From: Virgibacillus_P tibetensis
GTDB lineage: Bacteria > Bacillota > Bacilli > Bacillales > Amphibacillaceae
Length of the DNA stretch: 64,000 nucleotides
NCBI RefSeq assembly: GCF_036026595.1
Contig: NZ_JARZFX010000004.1
Coordinates: 62,001 to 126,000, forward strand
Direction: 5' to 3'
In this document: in pieces, positions 52,798-62,657 of the stretch
Layout of the letters: the number at the start of each line of letters is the position of its first letter
Position numbering within the stretch: position 1 is the stretch's first letter
The notes under the pieces: generated by a model
What the model was told of the DNA's origin: nothing
Databases searched by the model: none
Seen by the model: the letters and a program-made list of their open reading frames with translations, nothing else
Program-made: the position numbers and the translations under genes

Positions 52798-52803
52798 GAG
52801 CAG

Positions 52804-52838
52804 AAAAGACTGACAGAACATACTGTCAGTCTTTTTGG
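52804..52838. terminator. Bidirectional terminator
   Basis: AAAAGACTGACAG pairs with CTGTCAGTCTTTT. Confidence 0.9.
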
Positions 52839-52847
52839 ATTAAAGTA

Positions 52848-53780
52848 TTACTTCAAAGGATAAAGTTGATCTATAATTTGAACATCGCCTGAAGTGAGTT
52901 TTACTTCAGCAGCTTTTAAATTATTCACTACTTGCTTTGAGTTTCGTGCACCTGGAATAACGGAATCAACCGGTTTGCGGGTTAGGTAATAAGCCAGGAC
53001 AACATGGGCAACGTCTGCATTATGCTTATTGGCAATTTCCCGGATTTTTTCGACCTTAGCTAAATGACCTTCGTATTCATTACCCTGAAACTGTGGCTTT
53101 CTTTTTTGACCTTCAGAAAGTACGGTATCTTTTGTGTACTTGCCTGCTAATAGACCGGATGCTAATGGGAAATAAGGCACAAATGATATCTCATGTTCCA
53201 GTAAGTAAGGAAATAATTCCTTCTCTGCAGAACGGTCAATCAAGTTATAATTACCTTGAACAACATCCAAGTATCCGTCCTGATTGGCTTCTTTAAGTTG
53301 ATCAATAGAGAAATTAGATACACCAATTGCACGAATCTTACCAGCTTCTTTTAGTCGTTGCAGTGCGCCGATTGCTTCATATTTCGGAGTCTCGTCATCT
53401 GGAAAGTGAATGTAGAATAAGTCGATCATATCTGTTTGCAGACGATTAAGGCTATCTTCTAGAGTTTGATTTAAGAATTCAGGTGAATTATCGACTACCC
53501 TGTCTGTTCCAACAAACTTATGTGCTCCTTTTGTTGCTAGCACAACTTCGTTTCTCCACTTATTTTCCTTTATCTTTTTTCCAATAATCTCTTCAGAAAG
53601 TCCCTTTCCATACAAATATGCTGTATCAATGAAATTCAAACCGCTTTCAATTGCAGAGCCAATAATATCCCCGCCATACTCCGTGTTCGTTTCTTTATTT
53701 TCTTTCCCAATTTTATTAGCACCCAACCCAATCGGATGAATGTATAAACCTGTCTTACCTAACTCGACTTTTTTAACCAT
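52848..53780 (-). CDS. Aldo/keto reductase
   Basis: A 310-residue TIM-barrel reductase. Catalytic set Asp (NFIDTAYLYG), Tyr in the same motif, Lys (LATKGAHK) and His (FYIHFPD), plus the family signature RLKEAGKIRAIGVSNFS. NADPH-dependent reduction of an unknown carbonyl. ATG with GGCGGGATAAA. Confidence 0.9.
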   Translation of the reverse strand: MVKKVELGKTGLYIHPIGLGANKIGKENKETNTEYGGDIIGSAIESGLNFIDTAYLYGKGLSEEIIGKKIKENKWRNEVVLATKGAHKFVGTDRVVDNSPEFLNQTLEDSLNRLQTDMIDLFYIHFPDDETPKYEAIGALQRLKEAGKIRAIGVSNFSIDQLKEANQDGYLDVVQGNYNLIDRSAEKELFPYLLEHEISFVPYFPLASGLLAGKYTKDTVLSEGQKRKPQFQGNEYEGHLAKVEKIREIANKHNADVAHVVLAYYLTRKPVDSVIPGARNSKQVVNNLKAAEVKLTSGDVQIIDQLYPLK

Positions 53781-53869
53781 TTTATCCCGCCTTTTGAGTT
53801 TTTACATATGAAATCTAACTCGAAATTAAAAAATAATAAATACGAATGCTAAAATAGCCACTTGTATTG

Positions 53870-53974
53870 TTACTGGCTAGCCGTATTTCCTTTTTGTTTT
53901 TGCAGCCGGTAGCCGAACCAGTTTCCGACCATCATAAATATAAAAATTATAAGAAACAGGAAGAGTTTTTCCAT
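53870..53974 (-). CDS. 34-residue single-helix membrane peptide
   Basis: MEKLFLFLIIFIFMMVGNWF then GYRLQKQKGNTASQ. One membrane helix with a basic cytoplasmic tail; ribosome site GTTAGGG is close to the ATG. Function unknown; plausible because the frame is short, well formed and preceded by a ribosome site. Confidence 0.45.
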   Translation of the reverse strand: MEKLFLFLIIFIFMMVGNWFGYRLQKQKGNTASQ

Positions 53975-54100
53975 AGACCCTAACTCCCTTTGATTAATAC
54001 AGTTATTTTTATTTTAACATTATTTAGATAATAATAGTAAAAAGCACAATAGCGTTTCTCCTAAAGTTAAAACCAAGTGGATAATCTGTAAGAAATAAAT

Positions 54101-54138
54101 AAAGGAGAGCTGTCCATTAGTTGGGCAGCTCTCTTTTG
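54101..54138 (-). terminator. Terminator of the GH3 operon
   Basis: AAAGGAGAGCTGTCC faces GGGCAGCTCTCTTT, just after the GH3 stop. Confidence 0.85.
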
Positions 54139-54139
54139 A

Positions 54140-55921
54140 CTAATAACTAAGGTTATATCCGAAATCATAGAGATCTGGAATGGTTACTGGTAATTGGCCC
54201 TCTGGATTTATTTCACCACTGAGTACGCGTGCCAGCGCTTCAACAGAAACTTCAAGATTCCCGTACGTAGCTAAATATGCATTTACATCAGGAAAAACCA
54301 TGATGTCATAGGGGTTGCGCATGGCAGTTACGATGACAGGTTTCCCTGTTTCCATAAGAGCTTCCACCAATTGCTGTTGGGCTGTATTTGTGTTGGCTGT
54401 ATAGGAAGTTACTATAATCGTATCGGCCTCAGCTGCCTGCTCAGTTGCTTCTGCAATTTGACTGGCAGAGGGACTTGTACCTGTAGCGTAACTAGTTGCC
54501 TCATAGCCTTTGTCTTGCAACAGTTCTGACAGATAACCAGGGTCTCCTAGAGAAGGACCTGTAATAAACACGCTTTCCTCATTTTGCAATGGCAATAGAT
54601 CAGCTTCATTTTTCACAAGTGTTATACTTTTATTTGCTATTTCTGTGGCTTTGTTTAAGTTTTCTTCTGTACCGATATTTTCGATAGCAGCAGGGTCAGT
54701 ATTCGGGTTTCCGAACAAGCCTTTTTCCATCTTTGCTTTTATAATTCTATAAACGGACTCATCCACACGGTCTTCGCTAACCTCACCACTCTCCACAGCT
54801 TCAATCATTGCATTATACGCAACTTCTACATTTGGAGGGTTGAGTAAAATATCATTTCCAGCCTTGAATGCTTCGACTGCTACGCGATTGGGCTCAACGA
54901 CATTAGCACCTGACATACCGAGGCTGTCGGTAACGATTAATCCATCGAAGCCCATTTCCTCACGTAATAGATCTGTTAAGATAGGTTTTGAAAGTGTTGC
55001 TGGTAATCCTGAGTCATCAAGTGCTGGGACAACGATGTGAGCTGTCATAATTGCGTCTATTCCGTTATCTATTGCAGCTTGAAATGGTTTCAAATCAACA
55101 TTGTACAAGGTTTCTAAATCATGGTTAATAATTGGCAGGCCGTAATGTGAATCAACATTTGTATCACCGTGACCAGGGAAATGCTTCGCTGTAGGTATTA
55201 GATTTTGCTCCTCATATGCTTTTACTTGGGCAACTGTTAAATCAGAAACAAGATCTGGATCTTCACTGAACGATCGAACACCAATAACAGGATTTTCAGG
55301 ATTGATGTTGACGTCAGCTACTGGTGCAAAGTTCATGTTAATTCCAAGACTACTTAATTCAGTACCCATAATTGTAGCAGATTGTGCTGCGAATTCAATG
55401 GATCGTGTTGCCCCTAGTGCCATATTTCCTGGGAAAACAGTTCCTGGACTTGTAACCCGCTGCACAATTCCACCTTCCTGGTCTGTAGAGATAATTAATG
55501 GTATTGGCAATTCCTGTTCCATTGCGATGTCCTGCAAGCCATTAGACAGTGCATTAACTTGTGCGGCATTCATCGGTAAGCCGATATTATCGGTCCAATT
55601 GAAATAAATCACCCCGCCAATATGAAATCTCTCAATGGCTTCTTTGAAATTTTTGGCCCCACGGTTCATCCTGAGATTAGTATCTTCAAAGTTTGGGTCT
55701 GTCGGTGTTTGGCCATACATATGAATAACGAATAATTGGCCAATTTTCTCTTCTAACGTCATTTGATTCATTTTACTGACAATCCAGCCATGCTTAGCCT
55801 TTTCCCCATCATCCCAACCGGGTTGAGTAGGGGAGCCTGAGCTATTCGCAAAACTAATAACTGGAAAACTCATCAGGACTAGAAGAAAACTTGAAAGAAT
55901 TGTAAACAATCGCTTTTTCAT
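54140..55921 (-). CDS. Secreted beta-N-acetylhexosaminidase (glycoside hydrolase family 3)
   Basis: A 593-residue protein with a signal peptide (FTILSSFLLVLMSFPVISFA). GH3 barrel with STDQEGGIVQRV, the catalytic-His loop KHFPGHGDTNVDSH and the nucleophile region IVTDSLGMSGA (Asp); a C-terminal alpha/beta domain (about 420-593) follows. It removes N-acetylglucosamine from muropeptides in related NagZ/YbbD proteins. ATG with AACAGGAGTGAAGTCTCA. Second gene of an operon with the 56797 gene, 21 bases apart. Confidence 0.92.
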   Translation of the reverse strand: MKKRLFTILSSFLLVLMSFPVISFANSSGSPTQPGWDDGEKAKHGWIVSKMNQMTLEEKIGQLFVIHMYGQTPTDPNFEDTNLRMNRGAKNFKEAIERFHIGGVIYFNWTDNIGLPMNAAQVNALSNGLQDIAMEQELPIPLIISTDQEGGIVQRVTSPGTVFPGNMALGATRSIEFAAQSATIMGTELSSLGINMNFAPVADVNINPENPVIGVRSFSEDPDLVSDLTVAQVKAYEEQNLIPTAKHFPGHGDTNVDSHYGLPIINHDLETLYNVDLKPFQAAIDNGIDAIMTAHIVVPALDDSGLPATLSKPILTDLLREEMGFDGLIVTDSLGMSGANVVEPNRVAVEAFKAGNDILLNPPNVEVAYNAMIEAVESGEVSEDRVDESVYRIIKAKMEKGLFGNPNTDPAAIENIGTEENLNKATEIANKSITLVKNEADLLPLQNEESVFITGPSLGDPGYLSELLQDKGYEATSYATGTSPSASQIAEATEQAAEADTIIVTSYTANTNTAQQQLVEALMETGKPVIVTAMRNPYDIMVFPDVNAYLATYGNLEVSVEALARVLSGEINPEGQLPVTIPDLYDFGYNLSY

Positions 55922-55942
55922 TGAGACTTCACTCCTGTTAAA

Positions 55943-56797
55943 TTATTTTTCTCTTGTTAAGAGCACTTCAGTTGTTATTGGTAAATGATCGGAAGCTGTA
56001 CTGTCGATAACTTGTGTGTCGGAGATGTTCCTGTCTGGTGATAAGAGAATATAATCGATACGTCGATCTGGTGAGGTTTCTGGGAAGGTATATCCGTCTC
56101 CGTTTCCTGCTGCGGCCCAGGCATCCTGGAACCTGTTAAAAAGTGGCTGCAGTTCGGGTGCGTCTGGTCTGGCGTTCATATCGCCGACTAGTATTGCGTT
56201 TTCTTGGTGAGAAATAATACTTAGCATGTCTTCTATTTGCATCTCACGAATATACGGGTCACCTCGGTAATCCAAGTGTGTTACATAAAATGGAACATGG
56301 ATCCCTTTAACGTTTATCAGAACTCCTGGGAACCCAGGTGTTAAACTTGGTACAGGCTCCGCATCTTGTGTGGAGAGTCTAGTGATTTCATAATTTACAG
56401 CTTCAATTATTGGATACTTACTAAGAACAGCTAGCCCATATTGTCTTCGAGGTTCACCCTCAGTAAGTGGTGCATTGTTATAAATTGGAGCAAAGAAAGC
56501 ATGCATACCTAACTTCTCAGCAAGGTACTCTACTTGATTGTCAAAATTACTGCGGGCGCCCCAATGGACATCTACTTCTTGCAATCCAATTACATCAGCC
56601 TTAGAGTCTTCGATTGTTTTAGCAATACCGTCAATATCATACCCGTTACTACCTGCTCCTCCTGCAGCAATATTATAGGACATTACTTTGAGTTCTATAT
56701 CTTGGTGGGTATCTGGGCTATTTTCTGCGTTTACTGCCAGCGGGGAAATCAGTGCCATAAGTAAGACAGTAAACAAGGCAATGAGTCTTGTCTTCAT
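55943..56797 (-). CDS. Secreted endonuclease/exonuclease/phosphatase-family protein
   Basis: A 284-residue protein with a signal peptide (ALFTVLLMALISPLAVNA). Motifs MSYNIAAG, IGLQEVD, ILVGDMNARPD, and the terminal SDHLPIT (Asp-His) define the EEP fold. Substrates in the family range from DNA to sphingomyelin and inositol phosphates; the absence of other domains leaves this open. It is first in the operon with the GH3 gene. ATG with AGGAGGTTTTATTAAG. Confidence 0.88.
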   Translation of the reverse strand: MKTRLIALFTVLLMALISPLAVNAENSPDTHQDIELKVMSYNIAAGGAGSNGYDIDGIAKTIEDSKADVIGLQEVDVHWGARSNFDNQVEYLAEKLGMHAFFAPIYNNAPLTEGEPRRQYGLAVLSKYPIIEAVNYEITRLSTQDAEPVPSLTPGFPGVLINVKGIHVPFYVTHLDYRGDPYIREMQIEDMLSIISHQENAILVGDMNARPDAPELQPLFNRFQDAWAAAGNGDGYTFPETSPDRRIDYILLSPDRNISDTQVIDSTASDHLPITTEVLLTREK

Positions 56798-57063
56798 CTT
56801 AATAAAACCTCCTAACTGTAGTTTTAATTCGCTTGAAAGTGTTCTTGCCTCCTCTCATAACTAGTTACTCTATTATATTAATACTAGCTTTTGGGGGATT
56901 GTCTGTATATAGTGCGATAGAAGTGAAAATTGATAATTCTGAATAAATGGAGTTCTTTTCTCCTAGTTTAAATTGTAAAATTTTTCTATGTTGGATTTAC
57001 TTTTAATTTTAAAGTGCCTCATGTATAATTGGAAATTGTAAAAAAGTAAAGGAGGTTCTAATT

Positions 57064-58035
57064 TTGAAAATAAGAAATTTAAGCGGTTTCATAGCGATAT
57101 TAGTAATAACTATTATACTAGCAGCATGCGGTGGAGAAGATAACGGTGCTTCTGGAGATGGAGAAGGTCTTGATGCAGGTATTGTGACAATAGCAACGGG
57201 TGGTTCTTCTGGTCCTTATAATATTATTGGTACAACATTGGGTGAAACATACAGCAGTGAATTTGGTGTAAACTCCAGGACTCAGACAACAGGTGCATCA
57301 GTTGAAAACGTTAATTTAATTAATCAGGATAAAGTGGAAATAGCATTTACAATGAGTGATGTTGTTAGCCAGGCAGTGTCAGGAACTGGTAATTTTGATG
57401 AGCCTATTGAAAAGGTAAATCAGATTGGTGCATTATATCCAAACTATGTACAGATCGTAACTACAGCAGATTCTGGAATTGAAACTTTCAAAGATTTAGA
57501 AGGTAAAAGAGTTGCAGTTGGGGACCAGAATTCCGGGGTAGAAGTTAACGCACGTAACTTACTGGAAGGTCATGGTATTACATATGATGATATCAGTGTT
57601 GATTATTTAGGATATGCGGAAGCAGCGGATGGACTAAGAGCGGGACAGCTTGATGCAGCATTCCTTACAAGTGGTCTGCCAAACGCATCTTTGTTGGAAC
57701 TATCAGAGACATTGGATATTAGAATTGTAACGATTGATTCTGCAGATGTAGAGGAAATTGCTCAAGAAGAATCCTATTTCGTACCCATGGAAATTCCTGC
57801 AGGTACGTATGGTAATGAAGAACCAGTACAAACAGCAGCAATTATGAATGCATTAATTGTACATGCTGATATGAGTGAAGACGATGTATATCAATTAACA
57901 AAGGCATTCTTTGAAAATCTGGAAGCGTTGGAGAGCTCGCACCAAGCGGCTTCGGACATTTCCTTGGAAGCAGCACAGGAAGGCCTTGTAGCACCTTTAC
58001 ATCCGGGAGCAGAACGCTACTACAATGAACAATAA
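57064..58035 (+). CDS. TRAP transporter TAXI-family solute receptor
   Basis: A 323-residue lipoprotein (lipobox ILAAC about 18-22) with the TAXI domain: IATGGSSGPYNIIGTTLGE, TQTTGASVENVNLI, GKRVAVGDQNSGVEVNARNLL. It binds a small organic substrate (often glutamate or dicarboxylates in relatives) outside the membrane. TTG start with GGAGGTTCTAATT. First gene of a three-gene operon; the next overlaps by 11 bases. Confidence 0.93.
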   Translation: MKIRNLSGFIAILVITIILAACGGEDNGASGDGEGLDAGIVTIATGGSSGPYNIIGTTLGETYSSEFGVNSRTQTTGASVENVNLINQDKVEIAFTMSDVVSQAVSGTGNFDEPIEKVNQIGALYPNYVQIVTTADSGIETFKDLEGKRVAVGDQNSGVEVNARNLLEGHGITYDDISVDYLGYAEAADGLRAGQLDAAFLTSGLPNASLLELSETLDIRIVTIDSADVEEIAQEESYFVPMEIPAGTYGNEEPVQTAAIMNALIVHADMSEDDVYQLTKAFFENLEALESSHQAASDISLEAAQEGLVAPLHPGAERYYNEQ

Positions 58036-58489
58036 ATGGTTTAAATGGGGCGCATGCATCATTGTGCTCCTTTTTTTACTTTTTATTAAGCTGCCAGTTA
58101 TTCAATTTGACTTCGGGCAGGAAATCTATTATTTAAAAAGTGATGCCTTCCATTTGAAATGGATTCACTCCGTTGAGAAAGAAGAATGGGTGGAAATCTA
58201 TCAACGGCATAAGGACGAGATTATATTAACCGAGACTTATTTCAAAACATTTGGTGCTGGAGTACCTGCAGATGGGGAAATTATTGAAAGTGAAGATGGT
58301 TATGTTCATATGAGGATAGATCGACAAATGGCTGACTTTAATCTTATTGTTTCAGAAAACGCACAAACGAAACTTGTGACGGAAGAAGCCGAAATTGCTT
58401 TATATGAGTTAACGGATGAGTATGGAAACATAAGCATATCCGTAGAGTATATCCATCTATGGGAGTATGTGGGAGGGAGTTATCTATGA
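58025..58489 (+). CDS. DUF1850 protein of TAXI-TRAP systems
   Basis: A 154-residue protein with an N-terminal membrane helix (WGACIIVLLFLLFIKLPVI) and a beta domain (LKWIHSVEKEEWVEIYQ). DUF1850 genes typically lie between TAXI receptor and fused permease. It overlaps its neighbours at both ends (11 bases upstream, ATGA downstream). Role unknown, probably assembly or regulation of the transporter. Confidence 0.9.
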   Translation: MNNKWFKWGACIIVLLFLLFIKLPVIQFDFGQEIYYLKSDAFHLKWIHSVEKEEWVEIYQRHKDEIILTETYFKTFGAGVPADGEIIESEDGYVHMRIDRQMADFNLIVSENAQTKLVTEEAEIALYELTDEYGNISISVEYIHLWEYVGGSYL

Positions 58490-60501
58490 AGAAGGACAAC
58501 AGGGATTTAAATATAGAAAGCATTTCTAATAAGGAAAAAACAATGAGCCAGGAAGTGTTAGAGAAGTTTGATACAGACGCTAGAGTCCGTAAATTAAAAA
58601 ACAGAAACATTGCTGTATTTATTTCAATTGCTGCTATCCTATATTCTGCATTTCATTTATATGTTACGTATAATCCAATGCCTGCCTTACAACAAAGGGC
58701 TATTCATATGGCAGTAGGTATGGCGCTTATTTTCCTGCTTTACCCCACGTTCAAAAAACAAGAACGTTCGCGAGTACCTGTATATGATTGGTTCTTGTTT
58801 GCGCTAAGTCTTTTGTCAGCAGGGTATCTCATCTATGAATATACCGCAATTGTAACGACTCGTGGAGGTATTCCAAATACGTTTGATATCGTAATGGGTA
58901 TCTTAACCGTAATTCTAGTATTGGAAGCAGCGCGAAGAGTGACAGGTATTATCCTACCGATCTTGGCGTTAATCTTTTTAGCGTATCCATTCATTAGTCA
59001 CTTTAATTGGTTGCCAAATATGCTAATGACTAGACCGTTTGATCTTGGAGATATATTTGGTCAAATGTACTTAAAAACGGAAGGTCTATTTTCTACGGCT
59101 ATTGGAGCCTCTGTTCAATTTATCTTCCTGTTTATTTTATTTGGGGCATTTCTTGTTAAATCTGGCATGGGTCAATTATTTAATGATCTGGCTATGGCAC
59201 TTGCCGGGAGACAAAAGGGAGGACCTGCTAAGGTAGCAGTAATATCCAGTGGTTTTATGGGAAGTATTAATGGTGCTGCTGTTGCAAATGTAGTAGGTAC
59301 AGGTTCATTTACGATACCATTAATGAAGAAAATTGGTTACCATAAAAACTTTGCAGGTGCCGTTGAGGCGAGTGCATCTGTTGGGGGACAAATCTTACCT
59401 CCCATCATGGGTGCAAGCGCGTTTATTATGGCAGAGACAACTGGTATTGCATATGGAACAATTGCATTAGCTGCACTATTGCCAGCTGTGCTCTATTTTC
59501 TAGCTGTTATTATGCAAGTGCATTTCCGTGCAGGGAAGAAAAATTTAAAAGGAATACCTAAAGCAGATCTGCCAAGAGTTAAAGAAGTAATGAAGGAAAG
59601 AGGGCATTTACTGCTACCTATTGTAGGTCTTGTAGCGATGCTATATTTAAGTATTCCAATAGGATTTGCAGCTTTTTACACCATACTACTGACAATTATT
59701 GTAGCTGCATTAAGAAAAACTACAAGAATGTCGATTAAAGATGTCCTGGAAGCAATGGAAAATGGTGCAAGGCAATCTTTATCTGTAATGATTGCCTGTG
59801 CGGTGGTTGGCATCATTGTTGGGGTAGTTAGCTTAACTAGTTTCGGGACAGTAATGACATCCGCTATTACTAGTATCGGAGCAGGTTCACTATTCTTAAC
59901 TTTGTTCTTTACGATGATTGCATCCATGCTCTTAGGAATGGGACTACCATCTATTCCAGCATATATTATCACTGCAACTATGACAGCTCCAGCTTTGGCG
60001 GAGTTTGGCATTCCTGTGCTAGTTGCACATATGTTTGTTTTCTATTTTGGAATTTTTGCCAACATTACACCACCGGTTGCATTGGCAGCTTTCGCTGGTG
60101 CTGGTATTTCCGGAGGAGACCCTATGCGGACAGGTTTTCACGCACTGAAATTATCGCTGGCAGGGTTTATTATTCCGTATTTATTCGTATATAACCCAGC
60201 AATGCTCATGATTGATACGACAGGTGTAGCAGTCACAGCAACAGAATTCGGGTTTCCGTCCGTTATATCAATTGTAACAATTACCGTTACATCCTTGATT
60301 GGAATTATTGCCTTAAGTGGTGCATTAGAAGGGTTCTTAATGAGAGAGATGAAATTTATATCTCAGCTTATTCTCGGAGCAGGTGCTCTAATGATGATAA
60401 TACCTGAAACGACAACCGATATAATAGGAATTGTTATTGTTATCACTATGTTTGCTATTAATTATATACAAAATAAGAAGAGCTATTCAGCTGCTGCTTA
60501 G
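58486..60501 (+). CDS. TRAP transporter fused permease (4TM-12TM)
   Basis: A 671-residue membrane protein combining the small (DctQ-like) and large (DctM-like) TRAP subunits, with DUF3394-like C-terminus. Motifs GFMGSINGAAVANVVGTGSFT, EASASVGGQILPPIMGASAF and MGLPSIPAYIITA. It imports the substrate bound by the TAXI receptor using an ion gradient. I chose ATG 58486 behind GGGAGGGAGTTATCT; a nine-residue longer reading is not needed. Confidence 0.93.
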   Translation: MKKDNRDLNIESISNKEKTMSQEVLEKFDTDARVRKLKNRNIAVFISIAAILYSAFHLYVTYNPMPALQQRAIHMAVGMALIFLLYPTFKKQERSRVPVYDWFLFALSLLSAGYLIYEYTAIVTTRGGIPNTFDIVMGILTVILVLEAARRVTGIILPILALIFLAYPFISHFNWLPNMLMTRPFDLGDIFGQMYLKTEGLFSTAIGASVQFIFLFILFGAFLVKSGMGQLFNDLAMALAGRQKGGPAKVAVISSGFMGSINGAAVANVVGTGSFTIPLMKKIGYHKNFAGAVEASASVGGQILPPIMGASAFIMAETTGIAYGTIALAALLPAVLYFLAVIMQVHFRAGKKNLKGIPKADLPRVKEVMKERGHLLLPIVGLVAMLYLSIPIGFAAFYTILLTIIVAALRKTTRMSIKDVLEAMENGARQSLSVMIACAVVGIIVGVVSLTSFGTVMTSAITSIGAGSLFLTLFFTMIASMLLGMGLPSIPAYIITATMTAPALAEFGIPVLVAHMFVFYFGIFANITPPVALAAFAGAGISGGDPMRTGFHALKLSLAGFIIPYLFVYNPAMLMIDTTGVAVTATEFGFPSVISIVTITVTSLIGIIALSGALEGFLMREMKFISQLILGAGALMMIIPETTTDIIGIVIVITMFAINYIQNKKSYSAAA

Positions 60502-60515
60502 TAGTTGAAAGGTTT

Positions 60516-60552
60516 AAGCCGAACAGTATTTATTATGCTGTTCGGCTTTTTT
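60516..60552 (+). terminator. Terminator of the TRAP operon
   Basis: AAGCCGAACAG pairs with CTGTTCGGCTT, then Ts. Confidence 0.9.
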
Positions 60553-60699
60553 AGATTAATGTTTTTCTAAAAGAATAGGATTGTACCTTACCAGTACCTG
60601 TTTTTACTCGTTGTTATTTTTGACATAAGATCTATAAATTGCGACAGGTAAGTAGTTGCTGGCATAGCTAATCACTTCGAAATGCACTACGCCCAAAGG

Positions 60700-60825
60700 G
60701 TTGATCGCTGAATAAACCGTGTTGAACGCGGGATAAAGCTGAGCAAGCGCTGAATCAACTGGTTCAACCGCGGAATAAAGTAAGCCGCACGCTGGAAAAA
60801 GTGAATCAATCGCTGAATGAAGTCA
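60700..60825. repeat. Six-unit 21-bp tandem repeat
   Basis: Six units in phase, each 21 bases, with core CGCTGAATAAAG or CGCGGAATAAAG at the same offset (60700, 60721, 60742, 60763, 60784, 60805). A hairpin GGTCTGCA/TGCAGACC follows at 60850-60870. An 82-codon reverse frame through it reads FIQRLIHF-type heptads but has no support as a gene. Confidence 0.8.
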
Positions 60826-61036
60826 GGGACAGCGTTCATGCCAAACCGGTCTGCATGGCGTGCAGACCAGCTTGGACTGTTTTGACGCTCAAAGGATGGA
60901 TCGCAGCCTATCCCCAGCCTTACTAATTCTATCAAGGCCTGTTTGTCAATTTCACTCTACGATAATGGAGTAATGTATAAATATATATTCAATTGCAAAA
61001 CTAACCACTATCTTACTCAGAGAGCCTGGTGATGGT

Positions 61037-61564
61037 ATGAACAGGGCAATGTTTTTAGATCGAGATGGTGTAATCAATGAGGTACTAAGTGATCGAGTGA
61101 AATTTGTAAATGTACCAGAGAATTTTTATTTGTTGGATGGAGTGGGGGAAGCTATAAAACTTTTCAATGATAAAGGGTTTAAGGTGTTTGTTGTAACAAA
61201 TCAGGGAGGAATAGGGCTAGGATTTATGATGGAGTCTGCGCTGCATATTGTACATAACAAGATGGAGGAGGATTTAGCAGCATTTGGTGCCCGTATTGAT
61301 GATATTGCCTATTGTCCACATAAGCCACATGCAAAGTGTGCATGCAGAAAGCCAAAGCCGCAAATGATTATTGACTTAGCCGAAAAACATGACATTGATT
61401 TAGCGAAAAGCTACATGGTAGGTGACCGGGAGCCGGATATAGAAGCTGGAAAGGAAGCAGGGACAACAACAATTCTTGTAGGGGATCGAAAAGAAAGTAA
61501 GGTAGAAGCAGATAAGATTTTCCCTGATTTACTTGCAGTTGCAAAATGGATAGTTAAAAAATAG
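61037..61564 (+). CDS. HAD phosphatase, GmhB-like
   Basis: A 175-residue HAD-IIIA phosphatase. Motif I FLDRDGVINE (Asp8, Asp10), motif II VVTNQGG, a zinc loop CPHKPHAKCACRKPKPQM and motif IV MVGDREPDIEAGKEAG. This is the D-glycero-D-manno-heptose 1,7-bisphosphate phosphatase/histidinol phosphatase-like subgroup. In Bacillaceae no heptose genes are near, so the substrate is uncertain. ATG with CTGGTGATGGT. Confidence 0.88.
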   Translation: MNRAMFLDRDGVINEVLSDRVKFVNVPENFYLLDGVGEAIKLFNDKGFKVFVVTNQGGIGLGFMMESALHIVHNKMEEDLAAFGARIDDIAYCPHKPHAKCACRKPKPQMIIDLAEKHDIDLAKSYMVGDREPDIEAGKEAGTTTILVGDRKESKVEADKIFPDLLAVAKWIVKK

Positions 61565-61596
61565 GTTGACTCAAGAAATCTTAAGTCAACCTAACT
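61563..61596. terminator. Bidirectional terminator
   Basis: AGGTTGACT faces AGTCAACCT between converging genes. Confidence 0.8.
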
Positions 61597-61604
61597 TTAT
61601 CTCA

Positions 61605-62390
61605 TCAGTACTTGGATGATTGTCCACCATCAATAGGAATTACTGCTGCATTAATGAATTTTGACTCCTCTGATAACAAGTAAGCTACTAAACTTCCGAC
61701 CTCATCAGGTTGTCCAAAACGTTTCATAGGATTTACACTGACAAATTCTTTTCCAGCTTCTTCCCAATCATCACCAGCCATTTGTTTTAAAGAACCTTCT
61801 ACCATTGCTGTCATGATAGCGCCTGGCGCAATTGCATTGATACTCACACCGTGTTCACCATATTCAATTCCGGCATTTTTAGTTAATCCTACTACACCAT
61901 GCTTACTAGCTGCGTAACCTGCCTGATTACCAACTCCACGGATCCCTCCAACAGAAGCAGTATTTACAATGGCTCCAGATCCCTGTTTTTTCATTATTTC
62001 CAGTACGTACTTCATCCCAAAAAATACGCCATTCAGATTTATATTGATTACCTTTTGAAATTCGTCACTTCCATAGTCTGCAGTAGGATTCTGTTTTCCC
62101 TCAATTCCAGCATTGTTGAAGAATCCATCAATGCGACCAAACTTTTCTATCGTGTCATTTACATACTTTTTGACTGCATTTTCATCTGAAACATCAGCAG
62201 TTATTAGCAATACTTCTGCTTCAGGTGCAACTTCTAATATACTCTTTTTCGTTTCTTCTAATGACTCACTGTTCAAATCTACCAAAGAAAGTTTTGCGCC
62301 TTCTTTAGCAATTTTTAATGCGGATGCTAGACCTAAGCCGGAGCCACCACCTGTAATAATGACTACCTTATCTTCAAAACGATTATTCAT
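61605..62390 (-). CDS. SDR-family oxidoreductase
   Basis: A 261-residue short-chain dehydrogenase. Cofactor motif TGGGSGLGLASA (about 14-25), NNAG, catalytic Ser (NTASVGG), Tyr and Lys in YAASKHGV. Resembles glucose 1-dehydrogenase/3-oxoacyl-ACP reductase-like enzymes; D-containing loop LSLVDLNSE favours NAD(H). ATG with AAGGATGATATTAG. Confidence 0.9.
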   Translation of the reverse strand: MNNRFEDKVVIITGGGSGLGLASALKIAKEGAKLSLVDLNSESLEETKKSILEVAPEAEVLLITADVSDENAVKKYVNDTIEKFGRIDGFFNNAGIEGKQNPTADYGSDEFQKVININLNGVFFGMKYVLEIMKKQGSGAIVNTASVGGIRGVGNQAGYAASKHGVVGLTKNAGIEYGEHGVSINAIAPGAIMTAMVEGSLKQMAGDDWEEAGKEFVSVNPMKRFGQPDEVGSLVAYLLSEESKFINAAVIPIDGGQSSKY

Positions 62391-62657
62391 CTAATATCAT
62401 CCTTCCTATTACAAGTTGATATTAGTATCTCAATGCAAAAGCTATTTATACAACTATAGTGTAAAGAGTAATTGAAGTTCACTCTATCATTATTGTAGCA
62501 GCTTACTAGTTCACTTTTATCTGACCATAATAACTTGAGGCTTTCTTTGTTGTGGGAAAGAAATGGTGTTAAGTAGTGAGTAAACGGGAAAGAACAATTA
62601 TGACAATGTGAAACATACCGTTTAATGTCTAGAGTGTGTCAATAGAGGAGATTGGCT

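Noticed and set aside
60687..60935. Reverse 82-codon frame with FIQR/FIPR heptads
   Set aside because: It is the translation of a 21-bp tandem repeat (7 codons per unit) and has no ribosome site; the repeat explains the protein pattern.
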